Source: Bacillota bacterium
GTDB lineage: Bacteria > Bacillota > Clostridia > Acetivibrionales > DSM-1351
Length of the DNA: 6,278 nt
NCBI GenBank assembly: GCA_023436515.1
Contig: JAEZIV010000435.1
Span: forward strand, 1 to 6,278
Direction of reading: 5' to 3'
Shown here in pieces: positions 1-5,065 of this stretch. Position 1 is the first letter of the stretch; each line of letters opens with the position of its first letter. The notes under the pieces are model-generated. The model made no database searches and had not been told where the DNA came from. It was given only the letters and a program-made list of their open reading frames with translations. The position numbers and the translations under genes are program-made.

Positions 1-456
1 GTTGTAAGCTCTGCCACCAAAACTGCTGCAGCTGATACAGGTAAAAAAGCAACGCCAAAGGTGGAAGAAATAAAGGATATTTCTAAGGATGAGAAGGCCT
101 TGTTTGATTTAGTTAACAAAGCGAGGAAGGATGCCGGGCTGGAACCCTTGCAGTTTGACGCCGAGCTTCTCAAGGTGGCAAGGCTTAAGGCAAGGGACAT
201 GAGGGACAACAATTATTTCAACCACACTTCGAAAGCCTTGGGTACACCCTTTGAAATGATGAAGACATATGGCATTAAGTTCAGTATAGCAGGAGAGAAC
301 ATTGCCGGCAATCAGTCGATGGATAAGGTTGTAAAGGCGTGGTTGAAGGAAAGTGGAAACAACATATACAATGGCAAATTTACTCATACCGGGATAGGTG
401 TTATTGAAAGCCCTACCTACGGCAAGTTATTTGTCCAGTTGTTCATTAAGAAATAA
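1..456 (+). CDS. CAP/SCP-like (YkwD-type) extracellular domain protein, 5' end outside window
   Basis: The reading frame is open from base 1, so the gene starts upstream; 151 residues are visible, ending in TAA at 454-456. A GTG at 61 could be read as a start, but the open frame and Ala/Thr/Lys-rich linker before it argue that the true N-terminus, probably with an export signal, lies outside the window. From about residue 33 the protein matches the CAP (SCP/PR1-like) fold: an ALFDLVNKAR helix, then YFNHTS with the first conserved His (residue 75), a GTPFEMMK segment, and GENIAG with the conserved Glu (residue 99). The end is FTHTGIGV and YGKLFVQLFI. Such proteins are usually secreted or wall-associated in Bacillota; some form spore-coat assemblies (SafA-like contexts), and most have no proven activity. 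Oddly, the usual GHR tripeptide before the NIL-like segment is reduced to a lone Gly (residue 119, followed by NNIY), so the second active-cleft His is missing. Family assignment is firm, function is not. Confidence 0.9.
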   Translation, partial: VVSSATKTAAADTGKKATPKVEEIKDISKDEKALFDLVNKARKDAGLEPLQFDAELLKVARLKARDMRDNNYFNHTSKALGTPFEMMKTYGIKFSIAGENIAGNQSMDKVVKAWLKESGNNIYNGKFTHTGIGVIESPTYGKLFVQLFIKK

Positions 457-466
457 TGTATCATAC

Positions 467-504
467 AAAAAAAGCTGCCGCCCTACAAGGCCGCAGCTTT
501 TTTT
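467..504. terminator. Bidirectional intrinsic terminator between CAP gene and rluA
   Basis: A perfect 12-base inverted repeat, AAAAAAAGCTGC (467-478) and GCAGCTTTTTTT (493-504), encloses an inner GCC/GGC stem beyond one C-C mismatch and a CTACAA loop. Read on + it ends in seven T, and read on - it does the same, so it can stop both the CAP gene (stop at 456) and the convergent rluA gene (stop at 507-509, three bases away). Confidence 0.9.
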
Positions 505-506
505 GG

Positions 507-1412
507 TCAATCCTTCTTGTCTGCCATCAGCCTTTCGAGACTAAAGGGTGGTTCAATAGAAAGGCTCTGTCCCTTTAGGTAGTCTAAATGTCCAGAAGGT
601 GAAATAAAATCAAAGTTTAGTTTGCTTGCACATAATAGTTGGTGTTTTGCGTTGAATCTTTTATTTTCAACGTTTCTGCCATATTTACCATCACCGATAA
701 TAGGATGGCCATAATAAGCAAGGTGTGCACGTATCTGATAAGTACGTCCGGTAACAAGCTCTACCTGAAGTAAACTTAGCTCCCCCAGAGTTCTTAATAC
801 CTCATAACGGGTTATTATTTCCTGAGAGTCTCTATTCCTTTTTTCTGAGATAAAGACCCTACTCAGGTTTTCATCCTTTTCAAGATAATCCACAAGCTCT
901 GCCCTCTTGTGCTCCATTATTCCTGAAACAATGCAGGTATAGAACTTGCTGATCTCTCTGGATTTTATTTTTTCCAGCATTAATTCAAGTGTAGGATTGT
1001 TTTTTGCGATAATCACAAGTCCGCTTGTATTTCTATCCAGTCTATGGCACAAAGTCAGCTCAGAACCATAGGTTTTCTGAAGCCTGTCAATAAGAGTGCC
1101 CTCTGTTTGATTTTTATCAGGGTGAACAGGAATTCCAGGGGATTTGTTTACAATCATCAGGTTTTGGTCATCAAAAACTACCGAATAACCTTCATCGTTT
1201 TTTCCCAGAAGAAAATCATCAATTATATATATGTCTATTTTGTCTCCTGCTGATACCGTATAGTCCTCTCTGACCCTTATTCCATTGACCTTGATATCCT
1301 TCTTTCTCAAAGCCTTAAACAACATACCTGAAGAAAGGGAGGGGAAAAAGTCCCGTATAACCTTGTCGATTTTTTTCCCCTCATGCTTTTCTTTTGCTAA
1401 AACTGTTCTCAT
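507..1412 (-). CDS. RluA-family 23S-type RNA pseudouridine synthase with S4 domain
   Basis: The enzyme isomerises uridine to pseudouridine in structured RNA, probably ribosomal; the exact target site cannot be read from sequence. From the start chosen here it is 301 residues, normal for RluC/RluD-type enzymes. An S4 RNA-binding domain covers about residues 12-62 (KIDKVIRDFFP, then IKVNGIRV and GDKIDIYI). The catalytic motif HRLDRNTSG begins at residue 123, with the nucleophilic Asp at 126. The C-terminal family motif is TGRTYQIRAHL at 221-231, where Tyr replaces the common His. In-frame ATGs at 1433 and 1424 would add up to seven residues, but neither has a ribosome binding site. The ATG at 1412 overlaps the TGA of a 15-codon leader ORF as ATGA, which suggests start by translational coupling. 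The gene ends at the shared bidirectional terminator. Family is certain; the start is the less certain point. Confidence 0.93.
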   Translation of the reverse strand: MRTVLAKEKHEGKKIDKVIRDFFPSLSSGMLFKALRKKDIKVNGIRVREDYTVSAGDKIDIYIIDDFLLGKNDEGYSVVFDDQNLMIVNKSPGIPVHPDKNQTEGTLIDRLQKTYGSELTLCHRLDRNTSGLVIIAKNNPTLELMLEKIKSREISKFYTCIVSGIMEHKRAELVDYLEKDENLSRVFISEKRNRDSQEIITRYEVLRTLGELSLLQVELVTGRTYQIRAHLAYYGHPIIGDGKYGRNVENKRFNAKHQLLCASKLNFDFISPSGHLDYLKGQSLSIEPPFSLERLMADKKD

Positions 1413-1456
1413 TGATATGCCCATACCCAGCATTTCACAAAAATATAAAATGGCAT
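1409..1456 (-). CDS. 15-codon leader ORF translationally coupled to rluA
   Basis: On the minus strand ATG at 1456-1454 begins a short frame encoding MPFYIFVKCWVWAYQ and ending in TGA at 1411-1409. Its start sits 10 bases after a consensus AGGAGG (1472-1467), the only good ribosome binding site upstream of rluA. The stop shares bases with the rluA start (ATGA, 1412-1409), the classic arrangement for reinitiation. The peptide is hydrophobic and aromatic, with two Trp, two Tyr, two Phe and one Cys, and matches nothing I recognise. It could be a regulatory leader peptide or just a device that brings ribosomes to rluA. Alternatively, the rluA frame begins further upstream and this ORF is incidental, but the AGGAGG would then be unexplained. 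Confidence 0.55.
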   Translation of the reverse strand: MPFYIFVKCWVWAYQ

Positions 1457-1466
1457 GGGCTTGGTA

Positions 1467-1472
1467 CCTCCT
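1467..1472 (-). promoter_or_regulatory. Consensus ribosome binding site (AGGAGG) serving the rluA leader ORF
   Basis: AGGAGG on the minus strand is 10 bases from the ATG of the 15-codon leader ORF and about 33 to 54 bases from the possible rluA ATGs, too far to serve any of them directly. It therefore supports translation of the leader and a coupled start for rluA. Confidence 0.65.
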
Positions 1473-1517
1473 GATTTATTTATTGATTGTTAATTAAATA
1501 CTGTCATTCTCCACTAA

Positions 1518-1590
1518 TACTGCTATAACCGGCACAGCCTAAACAGCCGGCCTACCGGCGTTCTGCATAAGCGCCTGCTATACTGAGTTT
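1518..1590. repeat. GC-rich palindrome cluster in the spacer before rluA
   Basis: This patch is much richer in G and C than the flanking DNA. GCCGG-CCTA-CCGGC (1546-1559) is a perfect five-pair hairpin, and CCGGC at 1529-1533 can instead pair with GCCGG at 1546-1550, so two folds compete for the same central arm. The eight bases CTGCTATA occur at 1520-1527 and again at 1575-1582. There is no T-run on either side, so it is not an intrinsic terminator. It could be an operator, an mRNA leader structure for the rluA transcript, or a repeat remnant. No function can be assigned. Confidence 0.4.
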
Positions 1591-1610
1591 ATCATGTGTC
1601 AACGGTTTGG

Positions 1611-1874
1611 CTATTCAATAACTCCGAAGCTTTCTTCCAGTAAGGCTAAAGCATTTTCCTTGTTCACTAAATCCACATTCACTTCAAGCTTTACCATAGT
1701 TGACGGAACGGCACCGGGGAATTTATTGCTTCTTCGCCGAACATCTGCATTTAAATCCAGCCCACACTCAGAGGTGTTAACCGATGCCCTGCTGATTCCC
1801 TTCGTTTTTAAGCATCCCACGGCGTTGCTTGCATCCTGTAGGTTCGTATATAAAGCAGTTATTTTTTCATTCAT
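1611..1874 (-). CDS. Unrecognised 87-residue small protein
   Basis: ATG at 1874 is preceded by GGAGG (1885-1881) with a six-base spacer, a strong start; the frame ends in TAG at 1611-1613. The protein has no signal peptide or membrane segment. Its N-terminal part (ITALYTNLQDASNAVGCLKTKGI) reads as a strand followed by an amphipathic helix, like the opening of the small YflT/general-stress type domains that pair 'A-L-Y' strands with a DA-x-A-I helix. After a loop containing Arg-Arg-Arg (residues 46-48), the last third (VKLEVNVDLVNKENALALLEESFG) again reads as strand, helix, and a short tail. A beta-alpha-beta, ferredoxin-like fold is my inference. It lies between the gtrA-like gene (81 bases upstream) and the rluA leader. 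A 98-codon frame on the opposite strand covers the same DNA but lacks any comparable start signal. Coding status is good; function unknown. Confidence 0.8.
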   Translation of the reverse strand: MNEKITALYTNLQDASNAVGCLKTKGISRASVNTSECGLDLNADVRRRSNKFPGAVPSTMVKLEVNVDLVNKENALALLEESFGVIE

Positions 1875-1955
1875 GTGTTACCTCCATTAAAAAATAAATA
1901 CCAATGTAAGTGCGTAAGGTTAGTATTTACATAAGTTAATGGAAATAAGCCGAAA

Positions 1956-2363
1956 TTATTTCTTAAAGGTAAACATTTTATTGAGGATATACCCTAATAA
2001 TGTATAGAAAACCATTCCAATAAAAGTTGAAATGTTTTTATCCAGAAGCAGTTTTTCTACAAGAAGTATTACCATACCGTGCTGAAGCAGGAAACAAACT
2101 GCAAATACTGCTGAAAAACGCACAAGCTGGGTTAGAGTTGAAGCTTGATTCCCCCTAAAAGTCCACAGCTTATTTAGTATGAAGCTGTTAATAAACCCTG
2201 CCACATACCCTATTATATTGGATAATCTTAAGGAAACGGAGAAAGCGTTCATTAGTGTAAATATTATAATCAAGGTTATAAGTGTATTAATAACTCCTAC
2301 CAAACCATATTTAACAATACTTAAGTTCATTACTTTGTGATACAAGCGCAGAATTCTATCCAT
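1956..2363 (-). CDS. GtrA-family four-helix membrane protein
   Basis: A small integral membrane protein of 135 residues with four hydrophobic segments, at about 17-39, 45-63, 79-103 and 112-128. The loop after the second helix carries LNKLWTFR (63-70) and the C-terminus repeats it as LNKMFTFKK, the duplicated N-K-x-(W/F)-T-F signature of the GtrA family. Members are thought to help move polyprenyl-linked sugars across the membrane or to accompany cell-surface glycosyltransferases, but many stand alone with unknown roles. No glycosyltransferase is visible here. The start at 2363 is chosen because AAAGGA (2376-2371) lies seven bases upstream. An upstream in-frame ATG at 2399 would prepend MLKIYFKIKECT but has no ribosome binding site. 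No clear terminator follows, so readthrough into the 87-residue gene is possible. Confidence 0.9.
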   Translation of the reverse strand: MDRILRLYHKVMNLSIVKYGLVGVINTLITLIIIFTLMNAFSVSLRLSNIIGYVAGFINSFILNKLWTFRGNQASTLTQLVRFSAVFAVCFLLQHGMVILLVEKLLLDKNISTFIGMVFYTLLGYILNKMFTFKK

Positions 2364-2412
2364 TGTGCATTCCTTTATTTTAAAATATATTTTAAGCAAA
2401 TTGATAATATAA

Positions 2413-2440
2413 ATTCTAACATATACTAATGGGAAATCAA
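2413..2440 (-). promoter_or_regulatory. Probable sigma-A promoter for the gtrA-like gene
   Basis: On the minus strand TTGATT (2440-2435) is followed after 16 bases by TAGAAT (2418-2413), and the -10 is preceded by TG plus one base, the extended -10 form. It lies about 50 bases upstream of the chosen ATG. Found by eye only. Confidence 0.45.
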
Positions 2441-2462
2441 GTAAGTACGCTATATATCAAAG

Positions 2463-2492
2463 CTGATGGAGAAAGAAACTTTATTTTATAAT
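2463..2492 (+). promoter_or_regulatory. Possible promoter for uvsE
   Basis: A perfect TATAAT at 2487-2492 lies 67 bases before the uvsE ATG. The best -35 at a tolerable distance is a weak CTGATG (2463-2468, 18-base spacer). The surroundings are very AT-rich, so a TATAAT by chance is quite possible. No LexA-type operator (GAAC with inverted GTTC) was seen near it. Confidence 0.3.
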
Positions 2493-2558
2493 TTTATTGT
2501 AGCTTATGTGGAATAATAGTGCTGTACAAAATAATGCTCATATAGTGAGGGATGGTTT

Positions 2559-3521
2559 ATGATTTTCAGGCTGGGATATGTTGCGATGGCGGTTAGTCTC
2601 GAAAAATGCTCACCTTCAGGAACTGTTACATATGCTGTATACAGCAGGCTGGCAGGACCGGAGGCGAGAAATATCAGACTGGACAGGGTATCAAAGCTCA
2701 ATATAGAAAATACCCTTAGAATTCTAAAATACAACCGTGCTTTGAGTGTTGAGGTTTACAGGCTTACCTCCAAGCTGATCCCATTGGCGACTCACTCCGA
2801 GCTTGTAGGTTGGGATTATGTAGCCCAGTTTGGGAATGAGCTCAAGCAGCTTGGGGATTATATTAAAGCAAATAACTTCAGAATCAGTGCACATCCGGAT
2901 CACTTTACAGTACTAAATCCGGTAAAAAAGGAAGTTCTTTCGGCCTCCCTCAATGATCTGGATTATCATGTCAGGCTTTACGAGGCTATGGGACTTGAGG
3001 ATTACAAGTACAAGCTTGTGCTGCACGTCGGTGGACTATATGGTGACAAATATGGCTCCATTGAGCGATTTAAGGAGAATTACATTAAATTGCCCGACAG
3101 GATCCGAAAACGGATAATAATTGAGAATGATGACAAGAGCTTTACTGCTGCCGATGTACTCAGGCTGTGTAAGGACCTGCATGCACCAATGGTACTGGAT
3201 GTCCATCATCACAAATGTGTAAATAACGGAGAGGATTTAAGGGAGCTACTGCCGGAGATATATGATACCTGGTCAAGGGAGGTCATTCCACCCAAAGTCC
3301 ATTATTCAAGTCCGAAGAGTGAAAAGGAATTCCGCAGCCATGCAGATTATATCGATTATAATGATTTTATGGACTTTATAAACATAACAAAGAATGTTGA
3401 TAGGGATATAGATATAATGCTTGAGGCTAAAATGAAGGATTTGGCTCTTCTGGAGTTAGCCGATAAGCTCTATAGCACCCAAGGAATTGTGAATGTTACC
3501 AAGGCAGCCTTTCAAATTTAA
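2559..3521 (+). CDS. uvsE: UV DNA damage endonuclease (UvsE/UvdE family)
   Basis: This TIM-barrel, metal-dependent endonuclease nicks DNA immediately 5' of UV photoproducts to start photolyase-independent repair. The 320-residue protein is full length for the family. The metal-site residues appear in order: His112 (SAHPD), His156 (VLHVGG), Glu189 (IENDD), Asp214 and a His cluster at 216-218 (LDVHHHK), His248 (KVHYSSPKSE), His261 (SHADYID) and Glu289 (MLEAKMKD). The N-terminal LGYVAMAVSL and the LATHSELVGWD segment are also typical. The dipeptide after HPD, which in the structurally known Thermus enzyme is Gln-Tyr and probes the lesion, is His115-Phe116 here. ATG at 2559 has GAGGG (2547-2551) seven bases upstream. 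It is divergent from gtrA, and no DNA-repair partner is adjacent. UvsE is common in spore formers, which fits a clostridial host. Confidence 0.96.
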   Translation: MIFRLGYVAMAVSLEKCSPSGTVTYAVYSRLAGPEARNIRLDRVSKLNIENTLRILKYNRALSVEVYRLTSKLIPLATHSELVGWDYVAQFGNELKQLGDYIKANNFRISAHPDHFTVLNPVKKEVLSASLNDLDYHVRLYEAMGLEDYKYKLVLHVGGLYGDKYGSIERFKENYIKLPDRIRKRIIIENDDKSFTAADVLRLCKDLHAPMVLDVHHHKCVNNGEDLRELLPEIYDTWSREVIPPKVHYSSPKSEKEFRSHADYIDYNDFMDFINITKNVDRDIDIMLEAKMKDLALLELADKLYSTQGIVNVTKAAFQI

Positions 3522-3607
3522 TATCATAATTTATAACAAATGTGTAAAGAATATAGGTATAACACCTTATCAGTGTAGAATTTTATTTCTAGGGAGGATG
3601 CTTTGGT

Positions 3608-3736
3608 ATGGAACAGAAAAAAAATAAGGATAAAAATAATGATGTTTCTTTTGATAATGATCAGCTTGGTGAGAATAAAACCAACAATGGAGGAGGAACC
3701 AGAGGCGGACAAGGGAACATTAAGCCAAAGAAATAA
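3608..3736 (+). CDS. 42-residue hydrophilic small protein, unrecognised
   Basis: ATG at 3608 follows AGGGAGG (3591-3597) with a 10-base spacer, and the frame ends in TAA at 3734-3736, just before a strong terminator at 3751-3786. The predicted protein is highly polar: Lys/Asn/Asp-rich for the first 27 residues (MEQKKNKDKNNDVSFDND), then a Gly-rich turn (GGGTRGGQG) and a basic tail, IKPKK. There are only four aliphatic or aromatic residues after the initiator Met (Val13, Phe15, Leu20, Ile38), so it is probably disordered, and there is no membrane segment or signal peptide. It starts 86 bases after uvsE. A CATAATTTA sequence at 3526-3534 resembles a late-sporulation -10, but no matching -35 was seen. 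The composition would suit a small spore or stress protein; that is speculation. The start and stop signals are the main support. Confidence 0.65.
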   Translation: MEQKKNKDKNNDVSFDNDQLGENKTNNGGGTRGGQGNIKPKK

Positions 3737-3750
3737 TTTTAAATGTAAAG

Positions 3751-3786
3751 AATGAGAATTGGGTCTTCCCCATTCTCATTTTTTTT
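3751..3786 (+). terminator. Strong intrinsic terminator after the 42-codon gene
   Basis: AATGAGAATTGGG (3751-3763) pairs with CCCCATTCTCATT (3768-3780) across a four-base TCTT loop with a single mismatch, giving a 13-position stem. The T-run extends through 3786. It lies 14 bases after the stop codon of the small gene and should also end any uvsE transcript. Confidence 0.93.
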
Positions 3787-3796
3787 AGCAGTGCTC

Positions 3797-3930
3797 CGTG
3801 TGTCCAGCGAAGCTGGACCACGCCAGTTGGTGTAAGTCCGACCGCGGTAATCACCAGAGAGCCGCGTAGCTAAACTCGGTGCGTTGTAGTAATGCAGTGT
3901 GCACGTTTCACCAGGAAACGGGATAGTTTA
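3797..3930 (+). ncRNA. Compact structured RNA element, 5' half like group II intron domain I
   Basis: This stretch has no coding frame of note but pairs almost throughout. Hairpin A: CGTG plus GTCCAGC (3797-3808, one bulged T) with GCTGGACCACG (3812-3822), loop GAA. Hairpin B: GTTGG/CCGAC (3826-3830/3838-3842) around the seven-base loop TGTAAGT. Hairpin C: CGCGG/CCGCG (3843-3847/3862-3866). Then TAAACT/AGTTTA (3871-3876/3925-3930) closes a junction holding GCGTT/AATGC (3881-3885/3891-3895) and CGTTTC/GAAACG (3904-3909/3915-3920). G-U pairs in hairpins B and D work only on the + strand. GTGTG at 3798 matches the group II 5' end (GUGYG). The GGTG-AAGTCC hairpin followed by a GC helix and TAGC-TAA resembles, from memory, the start of domain I of group IIC introns. 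No reverse transcriptase, domain V or 3' end follows, so it is a relic or another RNA class. Its folding is better supported than its identity. Confidence 0.5.
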
Positions 3931-3992
3931 CTCCAGAGGCTTTAAGTAAGGTTATAAAACTGCATTCAGTGAATTTTGTTGTAAATGTTAAG

Positions 3993-4021
3993 TTCCAAGG
4001 GTATTATTTTAGTGATATAAT
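3993..4021 (+). promoter_or_regulatory. Probable extended -10 promoter for the pfkB-tex pair
   Basis: TATAAT at 4016-4021 is preceded by TGA (extended -10) and lies 17 bases after a weak TTCCAA (3993-3998). An overlapping alternative is TTGTAA (3979-3984), a 17-base spacer, and TATTAT (4002-4007). Either would give a leader of roughly 65-80 bases before ATG 4095, and either lies downstream of the structured element, so that element would not be in this mRNA. Confidence 0.5.
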
Positions 4022-4085
4022 AATTAGGATTTATTATTGGCAGTAAAATCAATCTCCGGATTCTTTGAGCTGCCGGATAAACCAT

Positions 4086-4090
4086 GGAGG
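4086..4090 (+). promoter_or_regulatory. Ribosome binding site fixing the start of the pfkB-like gene
   Basis: GGAGG sits four bases before ATG 4095. A TTG at 4065 in the same frame would add ten residues (reading through the ribosome binding site itself) and has no such signal, so ATG 4095 is preferred. The downstream tex gene has the same GGAGG-four-base-ATG layout. Confidence 0.75.
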
Positions 4091-4094
4091 CTAT

Positions 4095-5024
4095 ATGATA
4101 ACCGTATTATCATTAAGCCCGGCTGTTGACAAAATATATGTTATTGATAACTTTGAAGCCGGTAGCTTGTACAGGGTGGGTAACAGCCTGCAATCTGCAG
4201 GAGGCAAAGGAATTAATGTAGCAAGAGTTTTATCACTGCTGGGTACCCGGGTGGAGGTTCTGGGGTTTAAGGCGGGAAGTACAGGGGAATGGATAGAAAA
4301 AAGCCTGTTTGAGCTGGGAACGAAAACAGATTTTATCAATGTGGAGGGACAGTCCAGAACTAATATTAATATTATTGATAAAATAAACAACAGAGAGACA
4401 GAGATTCTTGAAGAAGGCCCGGTAATCAAGCTTCAAGCCTGGGAAGCATTTCTTGAAAAATTCAGAGCAGTTATGGCAAATACAGAGGTGTTGGTATGTT
4501 CGGGAGGTCTGCCAAAAGGACTGGGTCAAGATACATATGCAAGGCTTATAGCTGAAGCGGGCAGGTTTGGAACAAAAGCCGTACTTGACTCAAGCGGAGA
4601 TGTATTGGCCTTGGGTATTGAAGCGGCACCCTACCTCATTAAGCCCAATATTCGAGAGCTATCAAGCTATTTCAATACTTCCTTTGCTGATGATGTCGAA
4701 ATAATAGCAGCCTGCCACAAGATAATTGAAAAAGGAGTTCAGGTGGTAGTTGTATCACTTGGAGACCAGGGGGCTCTTCTGGTAACAGGTAATAAAGGCT
4801 GGAAGGCTTTGCCGCTTGAGATTGAGGCAGTAAATACTATAGGCTCGGGAGACTCGATGGTGGCAGGTATCAGTAAGGGCATCGCAGAGGGGCTGCCAAT
4901 TGAAGAATGCTTCAGACTGGGCTGTGCCTGTGCAGTCTCAAATACAGAATTCCTCGAAATAGGACTAATAGATACAGAGAGAGTTAATACCCTTTTAAAA
5001 AATATAGTTATTAAGGAAATTTAA
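4095..5024 (+). CDS. PfkB-family sugar-phosphate kinase (1-phosphofructokinase / tagatose-6-phosphate kinase type)
   Basis: A ribokinase-fold kinase of 309 residues, expected to phosphorylate a phosphosugar such as fructose 1-phosphate or tagatose 6-phosphate with ATP, in the cytosol. The order of motifs fits the FruK/LacC branch: SPAVDKIY at residues 8-15 (NPAxD-like, substrate Asp12), GGKGINVAR at 36-44 (PfkB signature 1), SGGLPKG at 136-142, KPN plus Glu at 183-188, and NTIGSGDSMVAG at 247-258. The last includes the anion hole and the catalytic Asp253. The length is normal for the branch. Unlike typical fruK, there is no fructose PTS component or fruR-like regulator beside it, so the substrate is undetermined. 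Tex starts 41 bases after the stop with no terminator between, suggesting one transcript. Family certain; the precise substrate is not. Confidence 0.93.
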   Translation: MITVLSLSPAVDKIYVIDNFEAGSLYRVGNSLQSAGGKGINVARVLSLLGTRVEVLGFKAGSTGEWIEKSLFELGTKTDFINVEGQSRTNINIIDKINNRETEILEEGPVIKLQAWEAFLEKFRAVMANTEVLVCSGGLPKGLGQDTYARLIAEAGRFGTKAVLDSSGDVLALGIEAAPYLIKPNIRELSSYFNTSFADDVEIIAACHKIIEKGVQVVVVSLGDQGALLVTGNKGWKALPLEIEAVNTIGSGDSMVAGISKGIAEGLPIEECFRLGCACAVSNTEFLEIGLIDTERVNTLLKNIVIKEI

Positions 5025-5065
5025 GTATCTCCCTTTGGAGCTTACTAAAAAATACCGGAGGTTAT

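Larger units (their letters stand above)
3931..4094 (+). other. AT-rich spacer between the structured element and the pfkB-like gene
   Basis: Apart from the promoter candidates noted separately and the ribosome binding site at 4086-4090, I see no gene. ACTGC at 3959-3963 could pair with GCAGT at 3788-3792 to close the upstream structured element, but five base pairs at this distance is weak evidence. With 3737-3930 this makes a 358-base interval without a protein gene. Confidence 0.5.

Noticed and set aside
1597..1602. A perfect TTGACA on the minus strand upstream of rluA
   Set aside because: No -10 stands 16-18 bases away; TATAGC lies only 14 bases downstream. Not enough to call a promoter.
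1594..1890. A 98-codon open frame on the + strand opposite the 87-residue gene
   Set aside because: It has no ribosome binding site, and its product is low-complexity Ser/Phe-rich as expected from an antisense shadow. The minus-strand frame has GGAGG six bases before its ATG.
2504..2734. A 76-codon minus-strand open frame across the uvsE start
   Set aside because: It overlaps conserved uvsE coding sequence, has no start signal and no recognisable domain.
3825..3925. Resemblance to a cobalamin riboswitch (GGTG-AAGTCC stem-loop, later CCAGGAAAC)
   Set aside because: The invariant GCCACTG-type core and the GGGAA segment before the stem are absent. The best promoter for the downstream gene lies after the element, and the neighbours have no link to cobalamin.
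4065..4094. Upstream TTG start adding ten residues to the PfkB-type kinase
   Set aside because: The extension would translate through the GGAGG at 4086-4090, has no ribosome binding site of its own, and the family starts near the MITVLSLSPA segment.
4091..4529. Two minus-strand open frames of about 100 codons inside the pfkB-like gene
   Set aside because: They lie opposite a clear PfkB-family protein, lack start signals, and encode no recognisable domain.
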